The notes beneath the pieces were generated by a model. It did not search any database. It was not told where the DNA came from and worked only from the letters and a program-made list of their open reading frames with translations. A stretch of DNA of 64,000 nucleotides from Roseovarius pacificus. Its GTDB lineage: Bacteria > Pseudomonadota > Alphaproteobacteria > Rhodobacterales > Rhodobacteraceae. Location of the stretch: assembly GCF_900142665.1 (NCBI RefSeq), contig NZ_FRBR01000001.1:372001-436000 (forward strand), written 5' to 3'. The translations under genes were made by a program, and so were the position numbers. Below, one piece after another: positions 26,759 to 35,675 of this stretch; the stretch's first letter is position 1; each line of letters starts with the position of its first letter.

Positions 26759-27411
26759 CCGACGACGCCAGCGATATCGCCGAACGCAAGATGCAGTTCC
26801 TGTTCGCGCTGCGCTCCAAGGGCGTGACCGACATGCGCGTGCTGACGGCGATGGAAAAGGTTGATCGCGGCCCCTTCATCCGCGGCTATTTCGCCGCCCG
26901 CGCCTATGAGGACATGCCCCTGCCCATCGCCTGCGGCCAGACGATCAGCCAGCCCTCGGTCGTCGGTCTGATGAGCCAGGCGTTGCAGGTCACCCCCCGC
27001 GACAAGGTGCTCGAGGTCGGCACCGGCAGCGGCTATCAGGCCGCGATCCTCAGCCACCTCGCACGCCGGGTCTATACCGTCGACCGCCACAAGCGGCTGG
27101 TGACCGAAGCCAGCGAGATTTTCCGCGACCTCGACCTGACCAACATCACCGCCGTCACCGCCGACGGCAGTTTCGGCCTGCCCGATCAGGCCCCGTTCGA
27201 TCGCATCCTCGTGACCGCCGCCGCCGAAGACCCGCCCGGACCTCTCTTGGCGCAGTTGAAAATCGGCGGTATCATGGTGTTGCCGGTGGGGCAGTCCGAT
27301 ACCGTCCAAAGCCTGATCCGCGTCACGCGCACCGAAACGGGCCTTGACTATGACGAGCTGCGTCCGGTGCGGTTCGTGCCGCTGGTCGAAGGGCTGGGGC
27401 GCGATGGCTGA
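26755..27411 (+). CDS. pcm: Protein-L-isoaspartate O-methyltransferase
   Basis: A 218-residue SAM-dependent methyltransferase that repairs isoaspartyl residues. SAM motif I is VGTGSGYQ at 88-95; the preceding [19 protein letters not shown] (about 56-74) is the isoaspartate-recognition segment, and [14 protein letters not shown] (about 143-156) follows. The start overlaps the surE stop. nlpD starts 62 bases after its stop. Standard length for the family. Confidence 0.96.
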   Translation: MTDDASDIAERKMQFLFALRSKGVTDMRVLTAMEKVDRGPFIRGYFAARAYEDMPLPIACGQTISQPSVVGLMSQALQVTPRDKVLEVGTGSGYQAAILSHLARRVYTVDRHKRLVTEASEIFRDLDLTNITAVTADGSFGLPDQAPFDRILVTAAAEDPPGPLLAQLKIGGIMVLPVGQSDTVQSLIRVTRTETGLDYDELRPVRFVPLVEGLGRDG

Positions 27412-27473
27412 CGAGTTTGACACGCAGAGGCCCCGGCCAACAAGGGGCGCAGGAGCATGAGGACAAGATCGAG

Positions 27474-28643
27474 ATGACATTCCCCTTCCCCAAAGCGCCG
27501 CTTCTCGCGGGCACCGCATGTCTGGCGCTGGCCGCCTGCCAGCAGCCGCTCGATTACGACCTGCGCGGTGCCTTCGGCAATGCCCACAGCACGGCAGAGG
27601 CCGCGCAGACCGCCACCACCACCCGCCCGCAACCCGACAGCCGCGGCATCATCTCCTATCCCGGCTATCAGGTGGCCGTGGCCCGGCGCGGCGATACCCT
27701 GGCCAGCCTCGCGGCGCGCATCGGCGCCGATGTGCAATCGCTGGCGCAATATAACGGCATGCAAACCGGCGATCCCCTGCGCAAAGGAGAGGTCATCGCC
27801 CTGCCCTCGCGCGTGGCCGAACCCGCCGGCGGCCCGATCCAGCCCCCCGGCGAGGTGGACATCACCACCCTGGCCGGCGATGCGATCAACTCCGCCCCGG
27901 ATACCGCCACCACGGTCCAGAGCAGAACACTGCCCCCGTCGCAAACCGGGGTCGAACCCGTGCGCCACAAGGTCGAACGCGGCGAAACCGCCTATACCAT
28001 CGCGCGGCTCTATAACGTCTCGGTCCGCAGCCTTGCCGAATGGAACGGGCTCGGGGCGGACTTCGCGGTGCGCGAAGGGCAGTTCCTGCTGATCCCGGTC
28101 GCCCAGGCCGACAGCGACACCGCCCAACAAACCGCAACGACCGCGGTCACCGCTCCCGGCGCCGGATCGCCCACACCCGAACCGCCCTCGGCCTCCACGC
28201 CGCTGCCCGAAAAGGACACGACACCGGCGGCCAAACCCGTGCAAACCACCAGCGCCCCCGATCTGGGCGCCACCCAGACCCAGACGAATTCGGGCGCGCG
28301 CATGGCCTTTCCGGTGCGCGGCGACATCATCCGCGATTACGCCAAGGGCAGGAATGACGGGATCGACATTTCCGCCGCCGCGGGCACGCCGGTGGGCGCC
28401 GCCGCCGACGGTGTCGTGGCCGCGATCACCGAAGATACCAACGGCATCCCGATCATCGTGCTGAAACACCCCGACAACCTGCTGACGGTCTATTCCAACA
28501 TCGCCAATGTCACGGTGAAAAAGGGCGATAGCGTCAGGCGCGGCGGCAAACTGGCCGAGATTCGCCGCGATGGCGCGGCGGCCCTGCATTTCGAGGTGCG
28601 CGACGGCTTCGACAGCGTCGATCCCAACAACTACCTGAACTGA
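27474..28643 (+). CDS. nlpD: NlpD-like lipoprotein: two LysM domains and a degenerate LytM domain
   Basis: A 389-residue lipoprotein precursor; the lipobox LALAAC puts the lipidated cysteine at C22. Two LysM peptidoglycan-binding domains lie at about 64-111 and 163-209, separated and followed by Thr/Pro/Ala-rich linkers. The C-terminal LytM/M23 domain (about 280-389) lacks zinc ligands: the usual HxxxD is NDGID, the YxH site is VYSNI and the HxH site is LHFE. As in E. coli NlpD it is probably an amidase activator in cell division and not a hydrolase. The ATG at 27474 (AGATCGAG upstream) was chosen over a TTG at 27417 because it begins the signal peptide. Confidence 0.9.
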   Translation: MTFPFPKAPLLAGTACLALAACQQPLDYDLRGAFGNAHSTAEAAQTATTTRPQPDSRGIISYPGYQVAVARRGDTLASLAARIGADVQSLAQYNGMQTGDPLRKGEVIALPSRVAEPAGGPIQPPGEVDITTLAGDAINSAPDTATTVQSRTLPPSQTGVEPVRHKVERGETAYTIARLYNVSVRSLAEWNGLGADFAVREGQFLLIPVAQADSDTAQQTATTAVTAPGAGSPTPEPPSASTPLPEKDTTPAAKPVQTTSAPDLGATQTQTNSGARMAFPVRGDIIRDYAKGRNDGIDISAAAGTPVGAAADGVVAAITEDTNGIPIIVLKHPDNLLTVYSNIANVTVKKGDSVRRGGKLAEIRRDGAAALHFEVRDGFDSVDPNNYLN

Positions 28644-28656
28644 CCCGCACAGGCAT

Positions 28657-28680
28657 CACGAGGGGTTCAAGCCCCTCGTG
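28657..28680. terminator. Bidirectional stem-loop between nlpD and the DUF815 gene
   Basis: Arms CACGAGGGG (28657-28665) and CCCCTCGTG (28672-28680) pair perfectly over 9 bp with a 6-base loop. It lies between the convergent nlpD and DUF815 stops. No T-tract follows on either strand, so it may act by stabilising 3' ends as much as by termination. Confidence 0.6.
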
Positions 28681-28716
28681 CTCCACAGAGTATTGTCGCC
28701 GGGAAGAAGCCCCCGA

Positions 28717-29553
28717 TCAGAGCGCGACGCCGCGCCGCCCCGCGAGATCGGTGAAATACTGCCACGCCACCCGGCCCGAACGCGCGCCGCGCGTGGCCTG
28801 CCATTCGATCGCCTCGGCACGCAGGGTTTCGTCGTCGATCTCAATGCCATGGGCATCGCAATAGCCCCGGATCATGGTCAGGTATTCGTCCTGATCGCAA
28901 GGGTGGAAACCCAGCCACAGCCCGAACCGGTCCGACAGGGAAACCTTTTCCTCGGTCGCCTCCGACGGGCTGATCGCCGAGCCGCGCTCGTTCTCGATCA
29001 TGTCGCGTGGCATCAGGTGACGGCGGTTCGAGGTGGCGTAGAACACCACGTTCTCGGGTCGCCCTTCAATCCCGCCATCCAGCACCGCCTTGAGCGACTT
29101 GTAATGCTGGTCGTCATGGCTGAAGGACAGGTCGTCGCAGAACAGGATGAACCGCGCCTCGCTGCCGCGCAGATGGTTCAGCAGGCGCGACACGCTCGGC
29201 AGGTCCTCGCGCTGCAATTCGACGATCTTCAGCGGCAGGTCTTCGGCGCGCACGGCGGCATGCACCGCCTTGACGAGGCTCGATTTCCCCATGCCCCGCG
29301 CGCCCCACAGCAACGCGTTGTTGGCCGGCAGGCCCCGCGCGAACTGGCGGGTATTCTCCAGCAGCGTATCGCGCGAACGATCCACCCCCACCAGAAGCGA
29401 CATGTCCACCCGGTTCACCTGCGGCACAGGCTCCAGCCGGTCGGGCTCCACATGCCAGACGAAGGCGTCGGCAGCGTCGAAATCCGGGGCGTTCAGCGGC
29501 GCGGGCGACATGCGCTCCAGTGCCGCGGCGATGCGCTCAAGCGGGTCGCTCAC
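28717..29553 (-). CDS. DUF815-family ATPase
   Basis: A 278-residue AAA-type P-loop protein of the DUF815 family. Walker A is GARGMGKS at 84-91 and Walker B is FILFCDDLSF near 133-142; ATSNRRHLMPRDM near 171-183 is the sensor region. The physiological role of this family is not established. It overlaps tatC by 4 bases and is the last gene of the tatABC unit, so it would be made together with the twin-arginine translocase; whether it assists Tat is not known. Confidence 0.88.
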   Translation of the reverse strand: MSDPLERIAAALERMSPAPLNAPDFDAADAFVWHVEPDRLEPVPQVNRVDMSLLVGVDRSRDTLLENTRQFARGLPANNALLWGARGMGKSSLVKAVHAAVRAEDLPLKIVELQREDLPSVSRLLNHLRGSEARFILFCDDLSFSHDDQHYKSLKAVLDGGIEGRPENVVFYATSNRRHLMPRDMIENERGSAISPSEATEEKVSLSDRFGLWLGFHPCDQDEYLTMIRGYCDAHGIEIDDETLRAEAIEWQATRGARSGRVAWQYFTDLAGRRGVAL

Positions 29554-30542
29554 TTGGAATTGTCCTTATCGTCGTCTTCATTATCGAACTCGTCCAGCAA
29601 GGGATCGTCGAACTCTTCCTCGCCATACGGGTCGCTGTCGTGATGCGCGGCCGTGTCGGGTTCGGCACCGGCACCGGCCTCTTTTGCCGCGTCCTCGTCC
29701 TCATCCTCGTCAAACCACAGCCCCTCGGCGCGCAACTGCGCCTCACGCTTGGTTTCGACCCGGCGCACCAGCCAGATGGAAATCTCGTAAAGCCCATAGA
29801 CCACCACGAACAGGATCACCTGCGTGATGACATCGGGCGGCGTCACCAGCGCGGCCAGCACCAGAATGCCCACCACCGCGTATTTGCGCACATTGCCCAG
29901 ACCTTCGGCACTGACCAGCCCGGCCTTGCCCATCAGCGTCAGCAACACGGGCAGCTGGAAACACAGGCCAAAGGCCACGATGAACTTGATCGTCAGGTTC
30001 AGATATTCCTGCGCCGAGCCCTGGAACACCACGCTCAGCGGCGCGGCGTTCTGCGGATCGCCCGCCGGCAGCGCCTCGCCGCCCTGCCCGAATTGCTGGA
30101 ATCCGAGGAAAAAGTCATAGGCCAGCGGGGTGACCACATAAAACGCGAATGCCGCGCCCAGAACGAACATGAACGGCGAGGCGATCAGGAACGGCAGGAA
30201 CGCGCCCTTTTCCGATTTATAAAGCCCCGGCGCCACGAACCGCCACAGCTGGTTGGCGATGAAGGGAAACGACAGGAAGAAGCCCCCCAGCAGCGACACC
30301 TTGATCGCCACGAAGAACCCTTCCTGCGGCGAGATGAAGATCAGGCCGCAATCCTGCCCGCGGCTGGCCAGCACCTGACACAGCGGCGCGGTCAGGAAGT
30401 TGAAGATCGGCGTCGCCACCGTGAAACAGATGATCATGCCGATCAGGAAGGCCACGACCGATTTGATCAGCCGCGAGCGCAGCTCGGTCAGGTGCTCGAT
30501 CAGCGGTGCCGAACTGTCTTCGATCTCGTCAGAGGGGCTCAT
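29550..30542 (-). CDS. tatC: Twin-arginine translocase subunit TatC
   Basis: A 330-residue TatC with the six-helix core (about 20-255) that recognises twin-arginine signal peptides. The opening ends in [17 protein letters not shown], the conserved N-terminal amphipathic region, and [20 protein letters not shown] follows near 92-111. Unlike E. coli TatC (258 residues) it has a very acidic C-terminal tail of about 65 residues (runs such as DEDEDED), as in other Rhodobacteraceae. It overlaps tatB by 4 bases. The tail could hold a partner; its function is unknown. Confidence 0.96.
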   Translation of the reverse strand: MSPSDEIEDSSAPLIEHLTELRSRLIKSVVAFLIGMIICFTVATPIFNFLTAPLCQVLASRGQDCGLIFISPQEGFFVAIKVSLLGGFFLSFPFIANQLWRFVAPGLYKSEKGAFLPFLIASPFMFVLGAAFAFYVVTPLAYDFFLGFQQFGQGGEALPAGDPQNAAPLSVVFQGSAQEYLNLTIKFIVAFGLCFQLPVLLTLMGKAGLVSAEGLGNVRKYAVVGILVLAALVTPPDVITQVILFVVVYGLYEISIWLVRRVETKREAQLRAEGLWFDEDEDEDAAKEAGAGAEPDTAAHHDSDPYGEEEFDDPLLDEFDNEDDDKDNSK

Positions 30543-31018
30543 GCCTTGCTGTCCTCGGCAGTATCCGTCGCAGCCTTGCCCGCATCCTCCGTGCCGGATG
30601 CGTCCTCTGCGGCGGCGGCCTTCGCCTGCGCGGCTTCTTCGGCGGCGCGGCGTTCAGTGGCCTTTTCGGCGGTCCTGGCGCGGATCTTGTCGGCCTGCGC
30701 CTGACGTTCCTCGCTCAGCTCGCTTTTCTTCTTGGGGCCGGCCATGGTGTCCTGGGTGAAGGTCGAAGAGGCCTTCTTGACCTCGTCCATGGCGCTGCCC
30801 ACCGGGTTTGTGGCCTTGCGCAGGCTGTCCGAAACGTCCTTGACCCCGGCCTCGTCGGCGGCGTCGTTCATGGCCTGGCTGAAATCGCGGGCCATGCGCT
30901 TGGCCTTGCCCACGAAATTGCCCACCGTCCGGAACATGCCCGGCAGATCCTTGGGGCCAACGACGATCAGCGCGACGATGCCGATCACCAGCAGCTCGGT
31001 CCAGCCCAGGTCGAACAT
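30539..31018 (-). CDS. tatB: Twin-arginine translocase subunit TatB
   Basis: A 159-residue single-span protein. The helix [20 protein letters not shown] with the Glu of WTELL is the TatB hallmark, followed by [20 protein letters not shown] and an amphipathic helix. The tail (about 90-159) is rich in Ala, Lys, Glu and Asp. TatB and TatC form the receptor for folded, cofactor-carrying exports. It lies 7 bases after tatA and overlaps tatC by 4 bases. Confidence 0.94.
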   Translation of the reverse strand: MFDLGWTELLVIGIVALIVVGPKDLPGMFRTVGNFVGKAKRMARDFSQAMNDAADEAGVKDVSDSLRKATNPVGSAMDEVKKASSTFTQDTMAGPKKKSELSEERQAQADKIRARTAEKATERRAAEEAAQAKAAAAEDASGTEDAGKAATDTAEDSKA

Positions 31019-31025
31019 CTAGGGC

Positions 31026-31250
31026 TCAGGCCTTGTCTTTTTCGTCTTCGGGGGTCACGTCGCGCGCCGTGTCGGCGGCGTCTTCGCTGGCGTCCTCGAT
31101 TTCCTTGTTGCCCTCGGCAACGCCCTTCTTGAACGAGGTGATGCCCTTGCCCACCTCACCCATCAGCGACGAAATCTTGCCGCGACCGAAAAGCACCAGC
31201 ACCACCACAGCGATCAGAAGAAGCCCCGGAAGGCCGATATTGTTCAGCAT
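31026..31250 (-). CDS. tatA: Twin-arginine translocase subunit TatA
   Basis: A 74-residue pore-forming Tat subunit: one membrane helix ([21 protein letters not shown]), the FGRGK hinge, an amphipathic helix ([16 protein letters not shown]) and an acidic tail. It heads tatABC. The 174-base leader contains a CGGGGCC/GGCCCCG hairpin (31268-31292) that could be the terminator of the upstream ABC gene or a leader structure. Confidence 0.94.
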   Translation of the reverse strand: MLNNIGLPGLLLIAVVVLVLFGRGKISSLMGEVGKGITSFKKGVAEGNKEIEDASEDAADTARDVTPEDEKDKA

Positions 31251-31424
31251 AATGTCTCTCCCATTGTCGGGGCCTGTTTTTGCGCGGCCCCGGCATTTCG
31301 TGATCCGTATCTAAGCCCTCTGCGCGCGGGTTGAAAGACGCAATCCCGCCGCAGACCCCACAAATCGGCAATTTCCTCTGCCCGATGACCGGAAAACGCC
31401 GTCAATGCCGCGCGACCCGCGCTC

Positions 31425-32510
31425 TCAGGCCCTGACCGGAAAGGTGAAACACTTGTCGCGCCGGATCATCAGCCACAGCGGCTTGCCGGGCTTGGGCAGG
31501 AAGACGTTGGGCACCGTCGCGCGCATGATCGAGCCGTCATGATCCATGCGGAATTCCACAAGGCTTTCGCTGCCCATGAAGCGCGCCCGCCGCACCACGC
31601 CGCGCGCCGCCGTGCCCATTTCGATCGTCGGGTCCGGGCCGCGCCCGTTGCGGTCGAAGTCGATCTTGATGTGCTGCGGGCGGATGACGATATCCACCTC
31701 GCTGCCCTCTTGCACCCCCGGCGTCAGGAACCGGCCAAAGGCGGTATGCACCAGCGCCCCCTGAACTTTGCCGCGTATCACGTTGATATCGCTGAAAAAC
31801 GCCACCGCATCCCGATCCACCGGCGCGTTGTAGATGTTATAGGGCGCGCCCTGCTGCACGATCCGCCCGTTGCGCATCAGCGCGATCTCGTCGGCCATGC
31901 GCATCGCTTCCTCAGGTTCGTGCGTGACCAGCAGAACGGCGGTGTCCTGTTCGCGCAGGATATCCAGCGTTTCGTCGCGAATCCCGTCGCGCAGCCGGTT
32001 GTCCAGCCCTGAAAACGGCTCGTCCATCAGCATGATCGACGGGCGCGGCGCCAGCGCGCGGGCCAGCGCCACGCGCTGTTGCTCCCCGCCGGACAGCTCA
32101 TGCGGATACTTGCCGCCATAGCTGGACAGCCCGACGCGCTCCAGCAACTCATCGACACGGCGCTGGATATCGGCCTTGTCGCCCGACAGACCGAACGCCA
32201 CGTTCGCCCGCACCGTCAGATGCGGAAACAGCGCAAAATCCTGAAACATCAGCCCGATATGGCGGCGTTCGGGCGGGATACGGAACGACGTGTCGCAGAC
32301 AAGGTTGCCATCGACCCAGATTTCCCCCGAATCCTGCATCTCGACCCCGGCGATCATGCGCAGCGTGGTCGATTTCCCGCAGCCCGACGGCCCCAGCAGG
32401 CAGGTCACCTGCCCCGGCATCACCTTGAGCGAAACATCGTCCACCACGCGCCGCCCGTCGTAATTGCGCACGAGGTTGCGAATCTCAAGTCTCGGGGTTG
32501 CTGACTGCAC
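31425..32510 (-). CDS. FbpC/PotA-type ABC transporter ATP-binding protein, orphan
   Basis: A 361-residue importer ATPase with a C-terminal TOBE domain (about 280-361). Walker A is GPSGCGKS at 40-47, the signature LSGGEQQR at 139-146 and Walker B MLMDEPFSGLD near 165-175. The family serves Fe(III), spermidine/putrescine or similar importers. No permease or binding-protein gene is adjacent, so the partner and substrate are unknown. A 19-bp palindrome lies 17-35 bases upstream of the start, suggesting tight local regulation. tatA follows after a 174-base gap. Confidence 0.88.
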   Translation of the reverse strand: MQSATPRLEIRNLVRNYDGRRVVDDVSLKVMPGQVTCLLGPSGCGKSTTLRMIAGVEMQDSGEIWVDGNLVCDTSFRIPPERRHIGLMFQDFALFPHLTVRANVAFGLSGDKADIQRRVDELLERVGLSSYGGKYPHELSGGEQQRVALARALAPRPSIMLMDEPFSGLDNRLRDGIRDETLDILREQDTAVLLVTHEPEEAMRMADEIALMRNGRIVQQGAPYNIYNAPVDRDAVAFFSDINVIRGKVQGALVHTAFGRFLTPGVQEGSEVDIVIRPQHIKIDFDRNGRGPDPTIEMGTAARGVVRRARFMGSESLVEFRMDHDGSIMRATVPNVFLPKPGKPLWLMIRRDKCFTFPVRA

Positions 32511-32526
32511 CTTGGCCTCTTGTCTT

Positions 32527-32545
32527 TCCGATCAAATTGATCGGA
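32527..32545. promoter_or_regulatory. 19-bp palindrome upstream of the orphan ABC ATPase gene
   Basis: TCCGATCAAATTGATCGGA is a perfect inverted repeat with 9-bp arms and one central base. It is 17-35 bases before the ABC start and 55 bases after the end of the PLP-enzyme gene. With no loop it cannot form a good RNA hairpin, so a dimeric repressor site is likelier than a terminator. I do not recognise the regulator; it is not a Fur, Irr or RirA consensus I know. Confidence 0.55.
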
Positions 32546-32599
32546 TTTTCTTTGACTGGCAGATAGCAACCCCACCGCATTTGCGCAAGAGAGCGCGCC

Positions 32600-33742
32600 T
32601 CACCCGCCCAGCGCCTGCCTGAGATCCGCGATCAGGTCGCCCGCATCCTCGATCCCGACCGACAGGCGCAGCAAGGTGCCGGGAATGCCGCTGTCGGGCT
32701 CGATGGTGGCGCGATGCTCGACCAGGCTTTCGACCCCGCCCAGCGACGTGGCGCGATGAAACAATTGCAACCGCCCCGCCACCCCGATGGCACGGGCCGC
32801 ATCGCCGCGCACCAGAACCGACAGCAGGCAACCGAAACCACCCGTCATCTGCCGCGCCGCCACCTCGTGCCCCGGATGCCCCGGCAGGCCGGGATACCAG
32901 ACCGCCTCGATCCCCTCATGCGCGTCCAGCGCCTGCGCCACGCGCAGGGCGTTCTCGCACATCCGCTCCATGCGCAGGGGCAGCGTGCGCAATCCCCGCA
33001 TCAGCAGCCACGCCTCGAACGGCCCGAGGATCGCCCCGCCGTCATGGCGCTCGCGGGCGATCTCCTGCCAGACGCGCGCCGCGCGGTCCCGGCAGGACAG
33101 GACACCGGCCACCACATCCGTATGACCGTTCATCGACTTGGTCGCCGAATGCATCGAAATATCCGCACCGAAGTCCAGCGCCCGCGTCAGCACCGGCGAG
33201 GCCGCCGTGCCATCCACCGCCAGCAGCGCCCCCGCGCCATGCGCCAGATCGGCGGCGCGCGCGATATCCACGGTTTTCAGCCACGGGTTCGACGGCACCT
33301 CAATCCACACCAGATCGGCAGGGGTTTCACAGGCCGCGCCCAGCGCCCCGGCATCGGTGGCGTCCACCTCCTCCAGCGTGATCCCGTGGCGCGCGCAATG
33401 GCCCCGCACCCAGGATGTCACGCCCCAGTAGATACCCGATTGCATCACCACGCGCCCCCCGTCCGGCACCGTGCGGAACAGCGCCGTGACCGAGGCCATG
33501 CCCGACGGGAACAACAGGCTCTCCTCGGCGCCTTCCAGTTGGCGGATCACCTCCTCGGCCTGACGCACGGTATCGTTCTCGTCACGGCAATACATGTTGC
33601 GCGGATGCAGCAAGGCATTGTCCGCCCCCCGCGCATAGGTCGTCGCCACCGAGATACCGGGAATCACCCCGCCATCGCCCGCGTTCAGCGCTCCCGCCGC
33701 ACGGGCGGCGATGGTGGCGGGGTGCAACCGCTTGTCGCTCAT
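32600..33742 (-). CDS. Cys/Met-metabolism PLP-dependent enzyme (MetB/MetC family)
   Basis: A 380-residue trans-sulfuration enzyme of the fold-type I PLP family. The PLP lysine is K202 in HSATKSMNGHTD, and D177 in LLAVDGTAASP binds the pyridine nitrogen. Relatives include cystathionine gamma-synthase, cystathionine beta/gamma-lyase and methionine gamma-lyase; the sequence does not say which. The start at 33740-33742 has GGAGAG 5 bases upstream and overlaps the preceding gene by 4 bases. It is the last gene of the anmK-racemase-PLP unit, an uncommon grouping. Confidence 0.88.
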   Translation of the reverse strand: MSDKRLHPATIAARAAGALNAGDGGVIPGISVATTYARGADNALLHPRNMYCRDENDTVRQAEEVIRQLEGAEESLLFPSGMASVTALFRTVPDGGRVVMQSGIYWGVTSWVRGHCARHGITLEEVDATDAGALGAACETPADLVWIEVPSNPWLKTVDIARAADLAHGAGALLAVDGTAASPVLTRALDFGADISMHSATKSMNGHTDVVAGVLSCRDRAARVWQEIARERHDGGAILGPFEAWLLMRGLRTLPLRMERMCENALRVAQALDAHEGIEAVWYPGLPGHPGHEVAARQMTGGFGCLLSVLVRGDAARAIGVAGRLQLFHRATSLGGVESLVEHRATIEPDSGIPGTLLRLSVGIEDAGDLIADLRQALGG

Positions 33743-34488
33743 CGATGCTCTCCGTTCCGAAACAACCGCCCCGGCCCCCAGCCTTCGGTGTCTTCGATCC
33801 CGCCCAGCCGCAGCACATGCCACATCAGCGCAAGGTTCGAACTGACCACCGGCAGGCCCAGCGCCGCCTCGACATCGTCGATCAGGCCAAAGGTGCGCAG
33901 GTTCGTGCAACTGGTGAAAATCGCCTCGACGCCCCCGGCGCGGCCAGTGTCCAGCATCGCGGCGCGGGTGCTGTCCTCGCTGATGCGCGCCACGCTCCAG
34001 TCTTCGCTCATGCCATAGCTGGCCTCGGCCACCACCTCGATCCCGTCCTGCGCCAGCAGCGCGCGCACCGGCGCCGAAACCGTATCGACATAGGGCGACA
34101 CCAGCGCGATCCGCGTCACCCCCAGATGCTTCAGCGCCGCGCGCACCGCGCGGGCTGGATCGGTCACCGGCACATCGGGATGCGCCGCGCGGATCAACTC
34201 GCCCACCCGGTCGCTGCCGATCACCGTCGCCCCCGAGGTACAGCCATAGCCCACCGCATTCAGCCCCGCAGGCAGGCGTGCCGCGGTCGAGGTCATCTCA
34301 CCCTCCATCGCCGCCAGATCCGCGGGCGTCACATGGGCATTCGCCGGAATGCGCGCATGCAGCAGGTTCACCTCGCGCCCGTCGATCACCTGCCGCGCCT
34401 CGTATTCCAGCGTTTCATCGGTGCTCAGAACGATCAGGCCCAGCCTGCGGCCCCGCCCGGCCCCCTGATCCAGCTCGTAAGGTATCAT
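33739..34488 (-). CDS. Asp/Glu racemase-superfamily protein, maleate isomerase/EutA-like
   Basis: A 249-residue protein of the family that includes maleate cis-trans isomerase, arylmalonate decarboxylase and the ectoine-use protein EutA. Two catalytic cysteines are present: C83 in [12 protein letters not shown] and C194 in [10 protein letters not shown]. The ATG at 34486-34488 follows GGAGGAGG by 3 bases and overlaps the anmK stop by 4 bases. The PLP gene overlaps its own stop. The substrate is unknown; pairing with a PLP enzyme hints at handling of an amino or dicarboxylic acid. Confidence 0.85.
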   Translation of the reverse strand: MIPYELDQGAGRGRRLGLIVLSTDETLEYEARQVIDGREVNLLHARIPANAHVTPADLAAMEGEMTSTAARLPAGLNAVGYGCTSGATVIGSDRVGELIRAAHPDVPVTDPARAVRAALKHLGVTRIALVSPYVDTVSAPVRALLAQDGIEVVAEASYGMSEDWSVARISEDSTRAAMLDTGRAGGVEAIFTSCTNLRTFGLIDDVEAALGLPVVSSNLALMWHVLRLGGIEDTEGWGPGRLFRNGEHR

Positions 34489-35612
34489 GCGCCTCCTCCT
34501 CCCATCGTCCGGATGGCGTGCGACGGGCGGCTGATCGTGCCCCCCGACACGCCCGCGCGCACGCCCGTCGTGCCGGGGCAGGATGTCGGCAGCCCCCGCG
34601 CCACGCGCACCGCCAGATGCGCAAATGCCTGCGCCTCCAGCATGTCGCCATCGAGCCCCACGGCCTCCACCGGCTCCACCGGGCAATCCAGCGCCACGCG
34701 CAGCATCTCCATCAGCACCGGGTTCTTGCGCCCGCCCCCGGTGACCAGCAACCGCTCGGGCGGCTCGGGGCAATGCTCCATCCCGCGCAGCACGGCGGCG
34801 GCGCTCATCCCGGTCAGCGTGGCCACCGCGTCGGCATCGTCCAACTCCTCCACCAGCGCGATCATGTCCCGGAACGCATCGCGATCCAGCGACTTGGGCG
34901 GCATCCTGAGGAAATAGGGCTCGTCCAGGAACAGCTCCAGCGCCCCCTGCACCACCTCGCCCCGCCGCGCCAGCGCGCCGTCCCGGTCAAAGGGCTGGCC
35001 GCGCCGCGCCATCGTCACATCGTTGATCGGCGCATTCGCCGGCCCGGTATCGAAAGCCAGCAGCGCGCCCTCCTCCTCGGGGCGGTCCCTGCGCGGGTCC
35101 ACCCATGTCAGGTTGCCCACCCCCCCGAGGTTCAGAAACGCCAGCGGCGCGGTCGCCCCCATCCACTGCGCACAGGCGAAATGGTAGAACGGCGCCAGTG
35201 GCGCGCCCTCACCGCCCAGCCGTATGTCGGCACTGCGGAAATCCCAGACCACCGGCACGCGCAGCGCCTCGGCCAGCGCATCGCCATCGCCCAGCTGATG
35301 CGTCCCCCGCCCCTGCGGCTCATGCGCCAGCGTCTGGCCGTGAAACCCGATCAGCCCGACATCCCCGAACCCGCTCAGCGCCTCGATATGCGCGCGCTGC
35401 ACCACCTCCAGCGCCTCGTCCAGATCGTCCCCCGGCCAGCGGCCCAGCGCGGCGCTCAGCACCGCCTGTTCCTGCGCCGAATACGCCCGGTACACGCTGT
35501 CGCCAAAGCCATAAATCCGCTCGCCATCGGTCTCGACCACAGCGGCATCCACCCCATCGAGCGACGTGCCCGACATCGCGCCCAGTGCCCGGATACGCCC
35601 CGCTTTCAACAT
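34485..35612 (-). CDS. anmK: Anhydro-N-acetylmuramic acid kinase
   Basis: A 375-residue sugar kinase of the ASKHA fold. It phosphorylates and opens 1,6-anhydro-MurNAc released in cell-wall turnover, giving MurNAc-6-P. The opening [16 protein letters not shown] (10-25) is the diagnostic AnmK motif; [14 protein letters not shown] near 310-323 is the C-terminal ATP/sugar site. The start at 35610-35612 is supported by family length. It is divergent from tyrS across 63 bases, as in many Rhodobacteraceae, and is translationally coupled to the racemase-like gene. Confidence 0.95.
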   Translation of the reverse strand: MLKAGRIRALGAMSGTSLDGVDAAVVETDGERIYGFGDSVYRAYSAQEQAVLSAALGRWPGDDLDEALEVVQRAHIEALSGFGDVGLIGFHGQTLAHEPQGRGTHQLGDGDALAEALRVPVVWDFRSADIRLGGEGAPLAPFYHFACAQWMGATAPLAFLNLGGVGNLTWVDPRRDRPEEEGALLAFDTGPANAPINDVTMARRGQPFDRDGALARRGEVVQGALELFLDEPYFLRMPPKSLDRDAFRDMIALVEELDDADAVATLTGMSAAAVLRGMEHCPEPPERLLVTGGGRKNPVLMEMLRVALDCPVEPVEAVGLDGDMLEAQAFAHLAVRVARGLPTSCPGTTGVRAGVSGGTISRPSHAIRTMGGGGA

Positions 35613-35675
35613 GGCCTTTCCCTTCGCGTGTTCCGTGCCTATACATGCCGCGCAATCAAGACCGGGACAAGCGAT

